Below, in pieces: positions 27,749-35,952 of a DNA stretch of 64,000 nucleotides. The stretch is taken from the NCBI RefSeq assembly GCF_029814935.1, contig NZ_CP104582.1, forward strand, positions 4,464,001 through 4,528,000, given 5' to 3'. The notes beneath the pieces were generated by a model. The model worked only from the letters and a program-made list of their open reading frames with translations. It was not told the DNA's origin and ran no database searches. The first letter of the stretch is position 1; each line of letters opens with the position of its first letter. A program made the position numbers and the translations under genes. Source of the DNA: Pseudomonas sp. GD03919. Lineage in GTDB: Bacteria > Pseudomonadota > Gammaproteobacteria > Pseudomonadales > Pseudomonadaceae.

Positions 27749-27766
27749 GTCTCGCTGGCTGGTTTG

Positions 27767-27804
27767 GCAAAACGCCCGTCCTCGTGATGGGCGTTTTGCT
27801 TTTT
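27767..27804 (+). terminator. Intrinsic terminator after dctM
   Basis: GCAAAACGCCC (27767-27777) pairs with GGGCGTTTTGC (27789-27799), followed by TTTTT. Confidence 0.93.
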
Positions 27805-27847
27805 GCGTTGTCACACTATTGGTCATCTATCTCAACGAGAGGTCGTC

Positions 27848-28747
27848 ATGAGCACCGCCCAAGTCGAACGCGTGGAACTGGATCAACTGGTCTGCTGGCG
27901 CATTCGTGCTGCCGGCAGCGAATTGCTGGTAGCCCAGCAGGGCGCGCAGATTCTCAGTTACCAGCAGGGTGAGCAGCCGCCGCTGATCTGGCTAAGCCCG
28001 GATGCGGCCTATCAGCGTGGTCAAAGCGTGCGCGGTGGTGTGCCGGTGTGCTGGCCCTGGTTCGGAGATCTGCGCCGCAATCCGCAGGCCGTGCAGGCGC
28101 ACTATCACCTCGAGCAGGCGCCGGCCCATGGCCTGGTGCGTGCATTGGACTGGGAGTTGCTGGGCATCGACGAGGGGGGCGACGCCGTCACCCTGCGCTT
28201 TGCCTACGACACGCGCACTCAGCCGCTGGAGGGCTGGCCCAGAGATGTCGGCCTGACCTTCGTCGTGCGCCTGGCAGACGATCTCGGCATGAGCCTGGAA
28301 ACCCACAATCGCGGTACGGAGCCGCTGACCCTGAGCCAGGCGCTGCACAGCTACTTCGCCGTCAGCGACGTGCGCCAGGTCAGCGTCGAGGGGCTGCAGG
28401 GCTGCCGCTATATCGACACCTTGCAGGACTGGCAGGAGCTGCGTCAGCAGGAAGCGCTGGTGTTCGATGCTGAGACCGATCGCATCTACTTCGACACCGC
28501 CGCGCGGCTGAGCATCGTCGATCCGGGTTGGGGCCGGCGCATCCACCTGGATGCTCGTGGATCACGTTCGGCTGTGCTGTGGAATCCCTGGGTCGACAAG
28601 GCCAAGCGCCTGTCGCAGTTCCCCGATGACGCCTGGCAGAACATGCTGTGCATCGAAATGGCCAATGTGCTGGAGGACGTCGTACAACTGAACGCTGGCG
28701 AACGGCATCGTCTGGAGCTGCGCCTTTCGAGCGAGCTGATCGGCTAA
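27848..28747 (+). CDS. D-hexose-6-phosphate mutarotase (YeaD-like)
   Basis: 299 residues of the aldose-1-epimerase-like fold. Visible motifs include LLVAQQGAQILSYQ, PPLIWLSPDA, SVRGGVPVCWPWFG, HGLVRALDW with the catalytic His, and LSQALHSYFAVSDV. The family interconverts anomers of glucose-6-phosphate. ATG 27848 follows GAGAGG; the earlier in-frame ATG at 27803 is inside the terminator region. Confidence 0.92.
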   Translation: MSTAQVERVELDQLVCWRIRAAGSELLVAQQGAQILSYQQGEQPPLIWLSPDAAYQRGQSVRGGVPVCWPWFGDLRRNPQAVQAHYHLEQAPAHGLVRALDWELLGIDEGGDAVTLRFAYDTRTQPLEGWPRDVGLTFVVRLADDLGMSLETHNRGTEPLTLSQALHSYFAVSDVRQVSVEGLQGCRYIDTLQDWQELRQQEALVFDAETDRIYFDTAARLSIVDPGWGRRIHLDARGSRSAVLWNPWVDKAKRLSQFPDDAWQNMLCIEMANVLEDVVQLNAGERHRLELRLSSELIG

Positions 28748-28832
28748 ACATCGCATCCGCAATGGCGCGGCGAATCGCAAGCACGCCGCAAACCGGACGC
28801 CTACGCAAGGCGGTTGGTGGCCTGCCAGTTCT

Positions 28833-29300
28833 TCATGGCGCCTGCCCCTCCAGGGCTTGCCGCAGATCGTCTGCGCGAGTGAAGACCTGCTGCGCGACGA
28901 TCTGCAGACCATCGAGTTGCAACCACAACACCTCCCCCTCGCCTGCCGGGTAGCGCGGCGCGATACGTGCGTCGCGGTCGAGGAGGATGCGGTAGTTGTA
29001 GTCGCGCATCTTCGGCAGGGCGAAGAGGGTGGCGATGACGCTGGGCATGCGGCTGATGTCGGCGAGGAAGACCGCCTGGTGCTCGTCCAGATAGCCCTTG
29101 GGCTTGCCTTCCAGGGCAGCGTCGACCAGTTTGGCGCCGTCCATGTCGCGGGCGACCAGGAGGATGCGGGTCTCGTCATTCAGGGTGTAGGGCGCGTCAT
29201 GCTGATCGAGCAGCGTCCAGGACGCCAGGCGCTCGCCTGGCTCGAGAGCCAGCACAGCGGTGGACAGCAGGCAGAGCAATAACAGGGCTGCAGCTTTCAT
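28833..29300 (-). CDS. Exported thioredoxin-fold-like protein of unknown function
   Basis: 155 residues with a signal peptide (MKAAALLLLCLLSTAVLA). The mature part looks like a thioredoxin-type beta-alpha arrangement (ASWTLLDQHDAPYTL, then ILLVARDMDGAKLVD and ILLDRDARIAPRYP) but has no CxxC, so it is not an oxidoreductase. Similar proteins are conserved in Pseudomonas, sometimes with unreliable dehydrogenase labels. It lies 18 bp downstream of the DUF3299 gene in the same direction. Confidence 0.75.
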   Translation of the reverse strand: MKAAALLLLCLLSTAVLALEPGERLASWTLLDQHDAPYTLNDETRILLVARDMDGAKLVDAALEGKPKGYLDEHQAVFLADISRMPSVIATLFALPKMRDYNYRILLDRDARIAPRYPAGEGEVLWLQLDGLQIVAQQVFTRADDLRQALEGQAP

Positions 29301-29318
29301 GCGTGCACTCCGGGGCGA

Positions 29319-29855
29319 TCAGTAAAGGTCTTCGTCAGTTACCAGGCGTACTTCGCCCGCGTCCATGGCATAGGCGGCGTCGGCCAGGTCATTGCTGACC
29401 TGCTCCACCTTCAGTTCGCCACTGACCCACAGCGGGGCATAGATATCGTCAAGGACGATGCCCTTGGGGTAGCGCACCAGCACCAACTGATTGGGCGGCG
29501 GTGGCGGCACGTGGATGCAGGCGCCCGGATAGGGCACCAGGAAGAACAGGGTGCTGTTGCCTTTCTCGTCGTTTTCCAGCGGCACCGGATAGCCGCCCAG
29601 GCGGATGGCCTTGCCGTCGAGTTCGGCCACGGTCTTGGCGGAATACATCACGGCCGGCAGGTCCTGATCCTGCTGGCGCAGGCCGCCCTCGCCGTAGAAG
29701 GTGCTGTCGCCTTCCGGGCTGTCGTGGCTGATCTCGGGCATTTCCTCGAGGGCCTTGCGGTCTTCGGGTGGCATCAGGTCGAGCCAGTCGGTTTCCGGCA
29801 GTTCGGCGTGGGCCAGGCCGGTACAAAACAGTAGGGCGAGCAGCAGGTGGCGCAT
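29319..29855 (-). CDS. DUF3299 exported protein
   Basis: 178 residues with a signal peptide ending GLAHA. The DUF3299 core is visible: VRLGGYPVPLE-like IRLGGYPVPLENDEKG, then FFLVPYPGACIHVPPPPPNQ. Members often sit near lipoprotein export or metal-homeostasis genes; the function is unknown. It likely forms an operon with 28833-29300. Confidence 0.88.
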   Translation of the reverse strand: MRHLLLALLFCTGLAHAELPETDWLDLMPPEDRKALEEMPEISHDSPEGDSTFYGEGGLRQQDQDLPAVMYSAKTVAELDGKAIRLGGYPVPLENDEKGNSTLFFLVPYPGACIHVPPPPPNQLVLVRYPKGIVLDDIYAPLWVSGELKVEQVSNDLADAAYAMDAGEVRLVTDEDLY

Positions 29856-29919
29856 GGGCTATGGCATCTCGTGGCGGCGTTAACGAGGAGCCGACAAGTC
29901 GGCTCCTGACCTGGGCTTG

Positions 29920-30165
29920 TCAGCCCTTCTTGATCGCGCCGTAGATTACCAGCAGGACGATGGCGCCGATCACTGCGCCGATGAAGCCGGCGGCCTGTCC
30001 GGCTTCGTAGATGCCCAGGGCCTGGCCACCGTAAGTGGCCGCGATGGAGCCCCCGATGCCGAGCAGGATGGTCATGATCCAGCCCATGCTGTCATCGCCG
30101 GGTTTGAGAAAACGTGCGATCAACCCGACGATCAGGCCGATGAAGATGGTGCCGATAATGCCCAT
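29920..30165 (-). CDS. GlsB/YeaQ/YmgE family small membrane protein
   Basis: 81 residues with three membrane segments and the transglycosylase-associated-protein pattern GTIFIGLIVGLIARFLKPG, then MTILLGIGGSIAATYGGQALG. The family is induced by stress; no enzymatic role is established. It lies between two genes of the same strand with 64-66 bp on either side. Confidence 0.93.
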   Translation of the reverse strand: MGIIGTIFIGLIVGLIARFLKPGDDSMGWIMTILLGIGGSIAATYGGQALGIYEAGQAAGFIGAVIGAIVLLVIYGAIKKG

Positions 30166-30231
30166 TGGCGTGTCTCCTTGATAAGTGCCGCTCGTGCGGC
30201 AGGCCCGTCATGGGACAAGTCAATGGGGCTA

Positions 30232-30996
30232 TCAGTTCGCCTCGTCTGGCGGCAGAACGCCATAACGGTGGTAGATCAGGGCAACTTCGCCCTCTTCACG
30301 CATGCGTTGCAGCTCAGCGCCAAGGCGGTCGTAGAGGTCACGTCGGTCGTTCTGGTAGCGCTTCAGCGATGCGCCGAAGTGGTTGCCCAGTACCTGCTGG
30401 TGGGCGTAGTGCGCGTAGCTGTAGTCGCGAAAGTTCATGGCCTGGAATTGCGCCTCCATCGGTGCAGCGTCGATCACCGCGATGGTATCCAGGCGCCCAG
30501 CCCGGAACATCGCAGCCAGTTGCGCATCGTCGCTGACATAGGCGCGATCGAGCAGGTCATCGCTGTCGAAAGGTTCGAAATAGGCCGTACCACGCTTGCC
30601 CCCCAGGGCCAGCTCGTACAAATCCTCGTAACGGCTCAGGCGCGCTTCCTGCCCGGGGCGCACGACGAAGCGCACATGCAGCGGCTGGTTGCCGATGCTG
30701 GGCAGGTAGTGGATATAGGCGCGGCGCGCCTCGGTCATGAGCACGCGCGGCACCAGGTCGATGCGCCCGGTGCGCAGATCGTCGAGGCTGCGCAGGAAGG
30801 GCGCCTGGCGCCAGTGCAGTTCGACACCGACACGCTGGGCAGCGGTTTCCAGCACGCTGACCAGTGGGCCGCTGGGTAGGCCGTCAACCACGCGCATCTC
30901 TGGTGTGCGCTCACGGAAATCGACGCGTAGTACGTCGTCCGCCGCATTGCAGGTCAGCGCGGATATCAGGGGCAGCAGGGCAGACAGGTACTTCAT
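30232..30996 (-). CDS. Periplasmic solute-binding protein (SBP_bac_3-like)
   Basis: 254 residues from ATG 30996, with signal peptide MKYLSALLPLISALTCNA. The mature part has the two-lobe pattern of family 3 binding proteins (LSVLETAAQRVGVELHW-like segment, GRIDLVPRVLMTEARR, then a TAYFEPFDSDDL hinge). No transporter permease or ATPase genes are adjacent, so it may be an orphan binding protein or a sensor. In-frame start at 31029 would precede the signal peptide and is rejected. Confidence 0.8.
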   Translation of the reverse strand: MKYLSALLPLISALTCNAADDVLRVDFRERTPEMRVVDGLPSGPLVSVLETAAQRVGVELHWRQAPFLRSLDDLRTGRIDLVPRVLMTEARRAYIHYLPSIGNQPLHVRFVVRPGQEARLSRYEDLYELALGGKRGTAYFEPFDSDDLLDRAYVSDDAQLAAMFRAGRLDTIAVIDAAPMEAQFQAMNFRDYSYAHYAHQQVLGNHFGASLKRYQNDRRDLYDRLGAELQRMREEGEVALIYHRYGVLPPDEAN

Positions 30997-31052
30997 GCGG
31001 GACGCTCTTGAATGACTGCCATCATTCAAGAGCGTAGTCGCAACATGCCGGC

Positions 31053-32138
31053 TCAGCCTTTTGCGATCAATGCCTGTACGGCCTTGATCGCGACATCCAG
31101 AGCGGCGCGATCAGCGCTGCGAAGCGTGGCATGCCCGACCTTGCGCCCGGCCTTGAAGGCCTTGCCATAGTGGTGCAGGTGGCAGTCGGCGATGCTGATC
31201 ACCTGCTCCACCGGCGGTACTGCACCAATGAAGTTGAGCATCGCGCTCTCGCCCAGCTTGGCGGTGGAACCCAGCGGCAGGCCGGCGACGGCGCGCAGGT
31301 GGTTCTCGAACTGGCTGCACTCGGCGCCTTCGATGGTCCAGTGCCCGGAGTTGTGCACGCGCGGGGCGATCTCGTTGGCCTTGAGACCGCCGTCGACTTC
31401 GAAGAACTCGAAGGCCAGCACGCCAACGTAATCGAGCTTGTCCAGCACGCGGCCGACGTAATCCTCGGCCAGCGCCTGCAGCGGATGATCGGTGCTGGCG
31501 ACGGACAGGGCGAGAATGCCGCTGTCGTGGGTGTTGTGCACCAGCGGGTAGAAGCGGGTTTCGCCATCACGGGCGCGCACGGCGATCAGCGACACTTCGC
31601 CGGTAAAGGGCACGAAGCCTTCGAGGATGCACGGCACGCTGCCCAGCTCGGCGAAGGCACCGCTGACGTCTTCCGGCTTGCGCAGGACTTTCTGGCCCTT
31701 GCCGTCATAGCCCAGGGTGCGGGTCTTCATCACCGCCGGCAGGCCAATGCTGGCCACGGCGGCGTCTAGGTCGGCCTGCGACTGGATGTCGGCGAACTCC
31801 GGTGTGGGAATGCCCAGCTCGCGGAACATGGACTTCTCGAACCAGCGATCACGGGCGATGCGCAGGGCGTCGGCGCTCGGGTAGACCGGCACGAACTGCG
31901 AGAGGAAGGCCACGGTTTCGGCCGGCACGCTCTCGAACTCGAAGGTGACCAGGTCGACCTCGTCGGCCAGCTGGCGCAGGTGATCCTGATCGCCATAGTC
32001 CGCACGGATATGCTCGCCGAGCGCCTGGGCGCAGGCATCCGGCGCCGGGTCGAGGAAGGCGAACTGCATGCCCAGCGGGGTACCCGCCAGGGCCATCATG
32101 CGGCCCAGCTGGCCGCCACCGATCACACCGATTTTCAT
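31053..32138 (-). CDS. purK: 5-(carboxyamino)imidazole ribonucleotide synthase
   Basis: 361 residues starting MKIGVIGGGQLGRMMALAG, a Rossmann-like pre-ATP-grasp domain, followed by the ATP-grasp core (PAVMKTRTLGYDGKGQ, FEFFEVDGGLKANEIAPRVHNSGHWT). It uses ATP and bicarbonate to make N5-CAIR in purine synthesis. The ATG at 32138 gives the expected length; a longer frame to 32555 overlaps purE and is not real. purE precedes it in the same direction with a 146-bp gap. Confidence 0.97.
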   Translation of the reverse strand: MKIGVIGGGQLGRMMALAGTPLGMQFAFLDPAPDACAQALGEHIRADYGDQDHLRQLADEVDLVTFEFESVPAETVAFLSQFVPVYPSADALRIARDRWFEKSMFRELGIPTPEFADIQSQADLDAAVASIGLPAVMKTRTLGYDGKGQKVLRKPEDVSGAFAELGSVPCILEGFVPFTGEVSLIAVRARDGETRFYPLVHNTHDSGILALSVASTDHPLQALAEDYVGRVLDKLDYVGVLAFEFFEVDGGLKANEIAPRVHNSGHWTIEGAECSQFENHLRAVAGLPLGSTAKLGESAMLNFIGAVPPVEQVISIADCHLHHYGKAFKAGRKVGHATLRSADRAALDVAIKAVQALIAKG

Positions 32139-32284
32139 AACAAAGCCCCTTTTCAGCAGGTGGCGAGACCAAGCAGTTGAGCGCTGCCCGCAGCGCAGGA
32201 AGCGGAGTTTACGCCGGTAAATGCGCATCCCGGGCAGCGCACAGCGTTCACATGCGCCGTGTCGCTGCCCCTGATGGAATGGCT

Positions 32285-32776
32285 TCAGGCCTCGCGCGGG
32301 TCCGGGTTGCTCAGCACGGTATCGGTCTGTTCCTGACGGAACAGCTTCAGCGCCGCATGGAACTGCGGATGCTGGTGACCGAGGATGCTGGCGGCCAGCA
32401 GCGCTGCGTTGACCGCGCCGGCCTTGCCGATGGCCAGGGTGGCGACCGGAATGCCGGCCGGCATCTGCACGATCGACAACAGCGAGTCGACACCCGACAG
32501 CATGGACGACTGCACCGGCACGCCGAGTACCGGCAGGTGCGTCTTGGCCGCACACATGCCCGGCAGGTGAGCGGCGCCACCGGCGCCAGCGATGATCACC
32601 TGAATGCCACGCGCCTCAGCCTCTTCGGCGTACTGGAACAGCAGATCCGGGGTGCGGTGGGCGGAAACCACCTTGACCTCGTGGGGGATGCCCAGCTTGT
32701 CCAGCATCTCGGCGGTGTGGCTAAGGGTGGACCAATCGGACTTGGAGCCCATGATCACGCCAACCAGTGCGCTCAT
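32285..32776 (-). CDS. purE: N5-CAIR mutase
   Basis: 163 residues with the full PurE signature ([61 protein letters not shown]). It converts the PurK product to CAIR. ATG 32776 follows AGAGG. The unusually long 146-bp gap to purK could hold a second promoter but no clear one is marked. Confidence 0.97.
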   Translation of the reverse strand: MSALVGVIMGSKSDWSTLSHTAEMLDKLGIPHEVKVVSAHRTPDLLFQYAEEAEARGIQVIIAGAGGAAHLPGMCAAKTHLPVLGVPVQSSMLSGVDSLLSIVQMPAGIPVATLAIGKAGAVNAALLAASILGHQHPQFHAALKLFRQEQTDTVLSNPDPREA

Positions 32777-33052
32777 CAAAGTGCCTCTTCTCTCGGGCGC
32801 CTCGCGGCGCGTCAAAAACCAACAAGCCACGCGGGCGGGCCAGCGTGGCTTGTCATGATTCGTTGGCCGGGTGCGGCCGGCCGAAGGCCGCGCAGTATAA
32901 CGCAAAGCCAGGGCAGGCGCGCACTGCACATGACCGTTTGTCATACAGGGTGTGGCAGAGCGGGAAAACCAGCTAAACCTTGCTCTGGAGCAATGCCGGC
33001 ACGGGCTGCGCGCGCAAACTGACGCTCCACTCGCATGCAAGAGGAACCGCAC

Positions 33053-34075
33053 ATGAACCAGACCATGAAAGCCGCCGTCGTCCACGCCTTCGGGCAGCCG
33101 TTGCGTATCGAGGAGGTGAACACCCCACTGCCCGGCCCCGGGCAGATTCTGGTGAAAATCGAGGCCTCGGGCGTCTGTCACACCGACCTGCACGCCGCCG
33201 AGGGTGACTGGCCGGTGAAACCGAGTCTGCCGTTCATTCCCGGCCACGAGGGCGTTGGCTACGTGGCGGCGGTCGGCAGCGGCGTCACGCGGGTCAAGGA
33301 AGGCGACCGTGTCGGCGTGCCCTGGCTCTACACCGCCTGCGGCTGCTGCGAACACTGCCTGACCGGCTGGGAAACCCTGTGCGAGAGCCAGCAGAACACC
33401 GGCTATTCGATCAACGGCGGTTACGCCGAATACGTGCTGGCTGATCCGAACTACGTCGGCATCCTGCCGAAAAGCGTCGATTTTCTGGAAATTGCGCCGA
33501 TCCTTTGCGCCGGCGTGACGGTATACAAGGGGCTAAAGGAAACCGGGGCGCGCCCCGGCCAGTGGGTGGCGATCTCCGGTATCGGCGGCCTCGGCCACGT
33601 TGCAGTGCAGTATGCCCGCGCCATGGGCCTGCACGTCATCGCGGTGGATGTCGACGACGCCAAGCTGGAGTTGGCGCGCAAGCTCGGCGCCAGCCTGACC
33701 ATCAATGCGCGTAAGGAAAATCCGGCCGAGGTGGTGCAGCGCGATATCGGTGGCGCCCATGGCGTACTGGTCACAGCGGTGTCCAACGCCGCCTTTGGCC
33801 AGGCCATCGGCATGGCACGCCGGCGCGGTACGGTGGCCCTGGTCGGCCTGCCGCCAGGTGACTTCCCCACGCCGATTTTCGACGTGGTGCTCAAGGCCAT
33901 CACGATCACCGGCTCGATCGTCGGCACCCGCGCCGATTTGCAGGAGGCACTGGATTTCGCTGGCGAGGGCCTGGTCAAGGCCACAGTGCACAGCGACACG
34001 CTCGACAACATCAATGGCATCTTCGAGCAGATGCGCGGCGGGCAGATCGAGGGGCGGGTGGTGCTGCAGTTCTGA
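33053..34075 (+). CDS. Zinc-dependent alcohol dehydrogenase (AdhP/AdhA type)
   Basis: 340 residues from ATG 33053, chosen over 33035 because AGAGGA lies at an ideal distance. Zinc ligands of the catalytic site are C42 (GVCHTDLH) and H65 in GHEGVG; the structural zinc cysteines cluster at [16 protein letters not shown]. The NAD-binding [13 protein letters not shown] motif follows. It oxidises ethanol and other primary alcohols. It is divergent from purE. Pseudomonas adhA genes lie next to purEK in the same arrangement. Confidence 0.93.
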   Translation: MNQTMKAAVVHAFGQPLRIEEVNTPLPGPGQILVKIEASGVCHTDLHAAEGDWPVKPSLPFIPGHEGVGYVAAVGSGVTRVKEGDRVGVPWLYTACGCCEHCLTGWETLCESQQNTGYSINGGYAEYVLADPNYVGILPKSVDFLEIAPILCAGVTVYKGLKETGARPGQWVAISGIGGLGHVAVQYARAMGLHVIAVDVDDAKLELARKLGASLTINARKENPAEVVQRDIGGAHGVLVTAVSNAAFGQAIGMARRRGTVALVGLPPGDFPTPIFDVVLKAITITGSIVGTRADLQEALDFAGEGLVKATVHSDTLDNINGIFEQMRGGQIEGRVVLQF

Positions 34076-34193
34076 TTCGAGCAAGGCCACGCACTGGCAA
34101 CTTTCCTACAGAACGGACGCGGACGGGCGCACAGATCGCCGCCAGGCGGCGGGCTATACTGTGCGCTCTTCATCCGAACAAGGACGTGTCGTC

Positions 34194-34684
34194 ATGAAAC
34201 AGTACGTTTCGCTCGTTGCCCTCTCCCTGCTTTCCCTTCAAGCCGCTGCGCTGGATCTGGCCAAGCATCCGCAGGTATTCGAGCCGGCCAGGGCGTGAGC
34301 TTGGCGCTCGCTCCTTCCGCCGACACCAAGGCGCTGAAGCCGAAGGTCCTCCTGGCGATTTACCAGAAGCAGGAGATCGACGGCGAAGCCTCCAAGGCCT
34401 GCGCCATCCCGCTGAGCGCCCAGGTGGACTGGAGCGCGATGTCCGATGAGCAGCTGATCGGCCTCAGCGTGCCGAGTTTCTGCGGTGAAGTGGTCAGCCA
34501 GATGGCCTACCTGTGTGGCAAGGACGACCGCTACAAGGCCGAGGCCAAGACCCTCAAGGGCATCGACTGCCGCTTCGGCGAAAGCATGAAGTTGCGCGAG
34601 CAGGACGGCCAACTGCAGTTCACCACGCACAAGGATGAACCGAATCAGGGCGACTTCATCAACGCCATTCTGCGTAATCGCTGA
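34194..34684 (+). pseudogene. Exported hypothetical protein with a one-base frameshift
   Basis: ATG 34194 begins a clear signal peptide (MKQYVSLVALSLLSLQAAA) that continues as LDLAKHPQVFEPARA and hits TGA at 34296-34298. From about 34286 the next frame continues with GQGVSLALAPSADTKALKPK to a stop at 34682-34684. Restoring one G in the CCGG run near 34284-34288 would read FEPGQGVSLA and join the two parts into about 163 residues. The mature part has four cysteines but no recognised domain. Whether it is a real mutation or a sequencing deletion cannot be told. Confidence 0.8.
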
Positions 34685-34765
34685 TCCTCTCGGGCGGGCT
34701 ACGGCCCGCCGTCTCGCGGCATATTTCTTGCGTTCCTTTGCCTAATAACGCTTACGGAACGCATC

Positions 34766-35758
34766 ATGCTGCACGCCCCACTGACCACCCTGCATGTGGT
34801 TTCCCTGATCCTCCAGCGCTTCGCCGAGCAGCCCGAACGACGCCCGCAATTGCTGGCTGGGAGCGGCATTGGTGCGGCTGATCTGGACAATGCCGACGCG
34901 CGCATCACCCGGGTGCAGGAGCTGCAGGTGTGTGCCAATGCCCTGGCCCTGCGTGCTGATCTGGGGCTCGACCTGGGGCGCAGCCTGCATGTTTCCTCCT
35001 ATGGGCTGCTGGGTTACGCCGCCCTCTCGGCTGCCACCTTTGGTGACGCCTGGCGTCTGTTGCTGCAGTACCCGGCGCTACTCGGCACCTATTTTCGCCT
35101 CGACATGCAGGTGGAAGGCGAGCGGGCCTGGATCTGCGCCAGCGGTTACCGCGATGCCGAGGCGCTGGAAGTGTTCAACGTGGAGATGTGCCTGGCCTCG
35201 CTGAAGCTGATCGGTGATGAACTGCTGCGCCAGCCGCTGTCATTGGCAGGCGCCGAGTTCACCTACGCTCGGCCAGACTACGTTGCGCGCTATGCACAGA
35301 GTTTTCCCTGCCCGCTGCGTTTCTCGGCACAGCGCAATGCCTTCGCCTTTCCCGCCGCGTTGCTGGAACGCCGGCTGCCGCTGGCCGACAGCGTGACCCA
35401 CGGCGACATGGTGGAACGCTGCCGCCGTCTGAACGCCGAGTTCAGCAGCCGCCAGGCCTGGCTGGAGCGGGTGCGCCAGTTGCTCGCCGCGCAGTTGGCC
35501 GAGCCGCCGGGGCTGGAGAACCTGGCGCAGCAGATGCATTGCTCGCCGCGCACCCTGCGCCGTCACCTGCAGGAACTGGGCACCAGCTACCAGGGCCTGC
35601 TCGACGAGCTGCGCTTCGAGCGCGCCAAGGCGCTGCTCGGCGAGGAGCAATGGCCGGTGTACCGCATCGCCGAAGTGCTCGGCTTCAGCGAGACCGCCAG
35701 CTTCCGCCATGCCTTCCAGCGCTGGAGCGGCGTGCCGCCGAGTCGCTTTCGCGCGTAG
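34766..35758 (+). CDS. AraC-family regulator with arabinose-binding-type (PF12625) sensor
   Basis: 330 residues. The N-terminal 200 residues fit the AraC_binding_2 type sensor seen in OruR, ArgR-like and virulence regulators (LHVSSYGLLGYAALSAATFGDAWRLL, FRLDMQVEG), and the C-terminus holds two helix-turn-helices (LAQQMHCSPRTLRRHLQELG, YRIAEVLGFSETASFRHAFQRW). The target is not evident from its neighbours. Confidence 0.88.
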   Translation: MLHAPLTTLHVVSLILQRFAEQPERRPQLLAGSGIGAADLDNADARITRVQELQVCANALALRADLGLDLGRSLHVSSYGLLGYAALSAATFGDAWRLLLQYPALLGTYFRLDMQVEGERAWICASGYRDAEALEVFNVEMCLASLKLIGDELLRQPLSLAGAEFTYARPDYVARYAQSFPCPLRFSAQRNAFAFPAALLERRLPLADSVTHGDMVERCRRLNAEFSSRQAWLERVRQLLAAQLAEPPGLENLAQQMHCSPRTLRRHLQELGTSYQGLLDELRFERAKALLGEEQWPVYRIAEVLGFSETASFRHAFQRWSGVPPSRFRA

Positions 35759-35800
35759 CCGTATGCAATCCCGGGCACTGGCGCGGGCCTGTGGGGTACG

Positions 35801-35945
35801 AATCGCCGGCAAGCCGGCTCCTACGAAATGCCCGATTCCCCTGTAGGAGCCCGCTTGCGGGCGATGTGTGATTACCGGGCGATCACCGAAACCGTGGGAG
35901 CGGCTTCAGCCGCGATAAAGCTCGCCGCTGAAGCGCCTCCCACAG
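35801..35945. repeat. Cluster of REP-like hairpins
   Basis: Three successive GC-rich hairpins: GCCGGCAAGCCGGC with flanking CTCCTAC, then GTAGGAGCCCGCTTGCGGGC, then GGAGCGGCTTCAGCCGC with its partner near 35920. It fills the gap between the convergent AraC and sulfatase genes. Confidence 0.75.
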
Positions 35946-35952
35946 GCATCGC

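Noticed and set aside
34280..34298. Programmed -1 frameshift in the exported protein
   Set aside because: The site lacks a classic X-XXY-YYZ slippery heptamer with a downstream pseudoknot; a one-base deletion is simpler.
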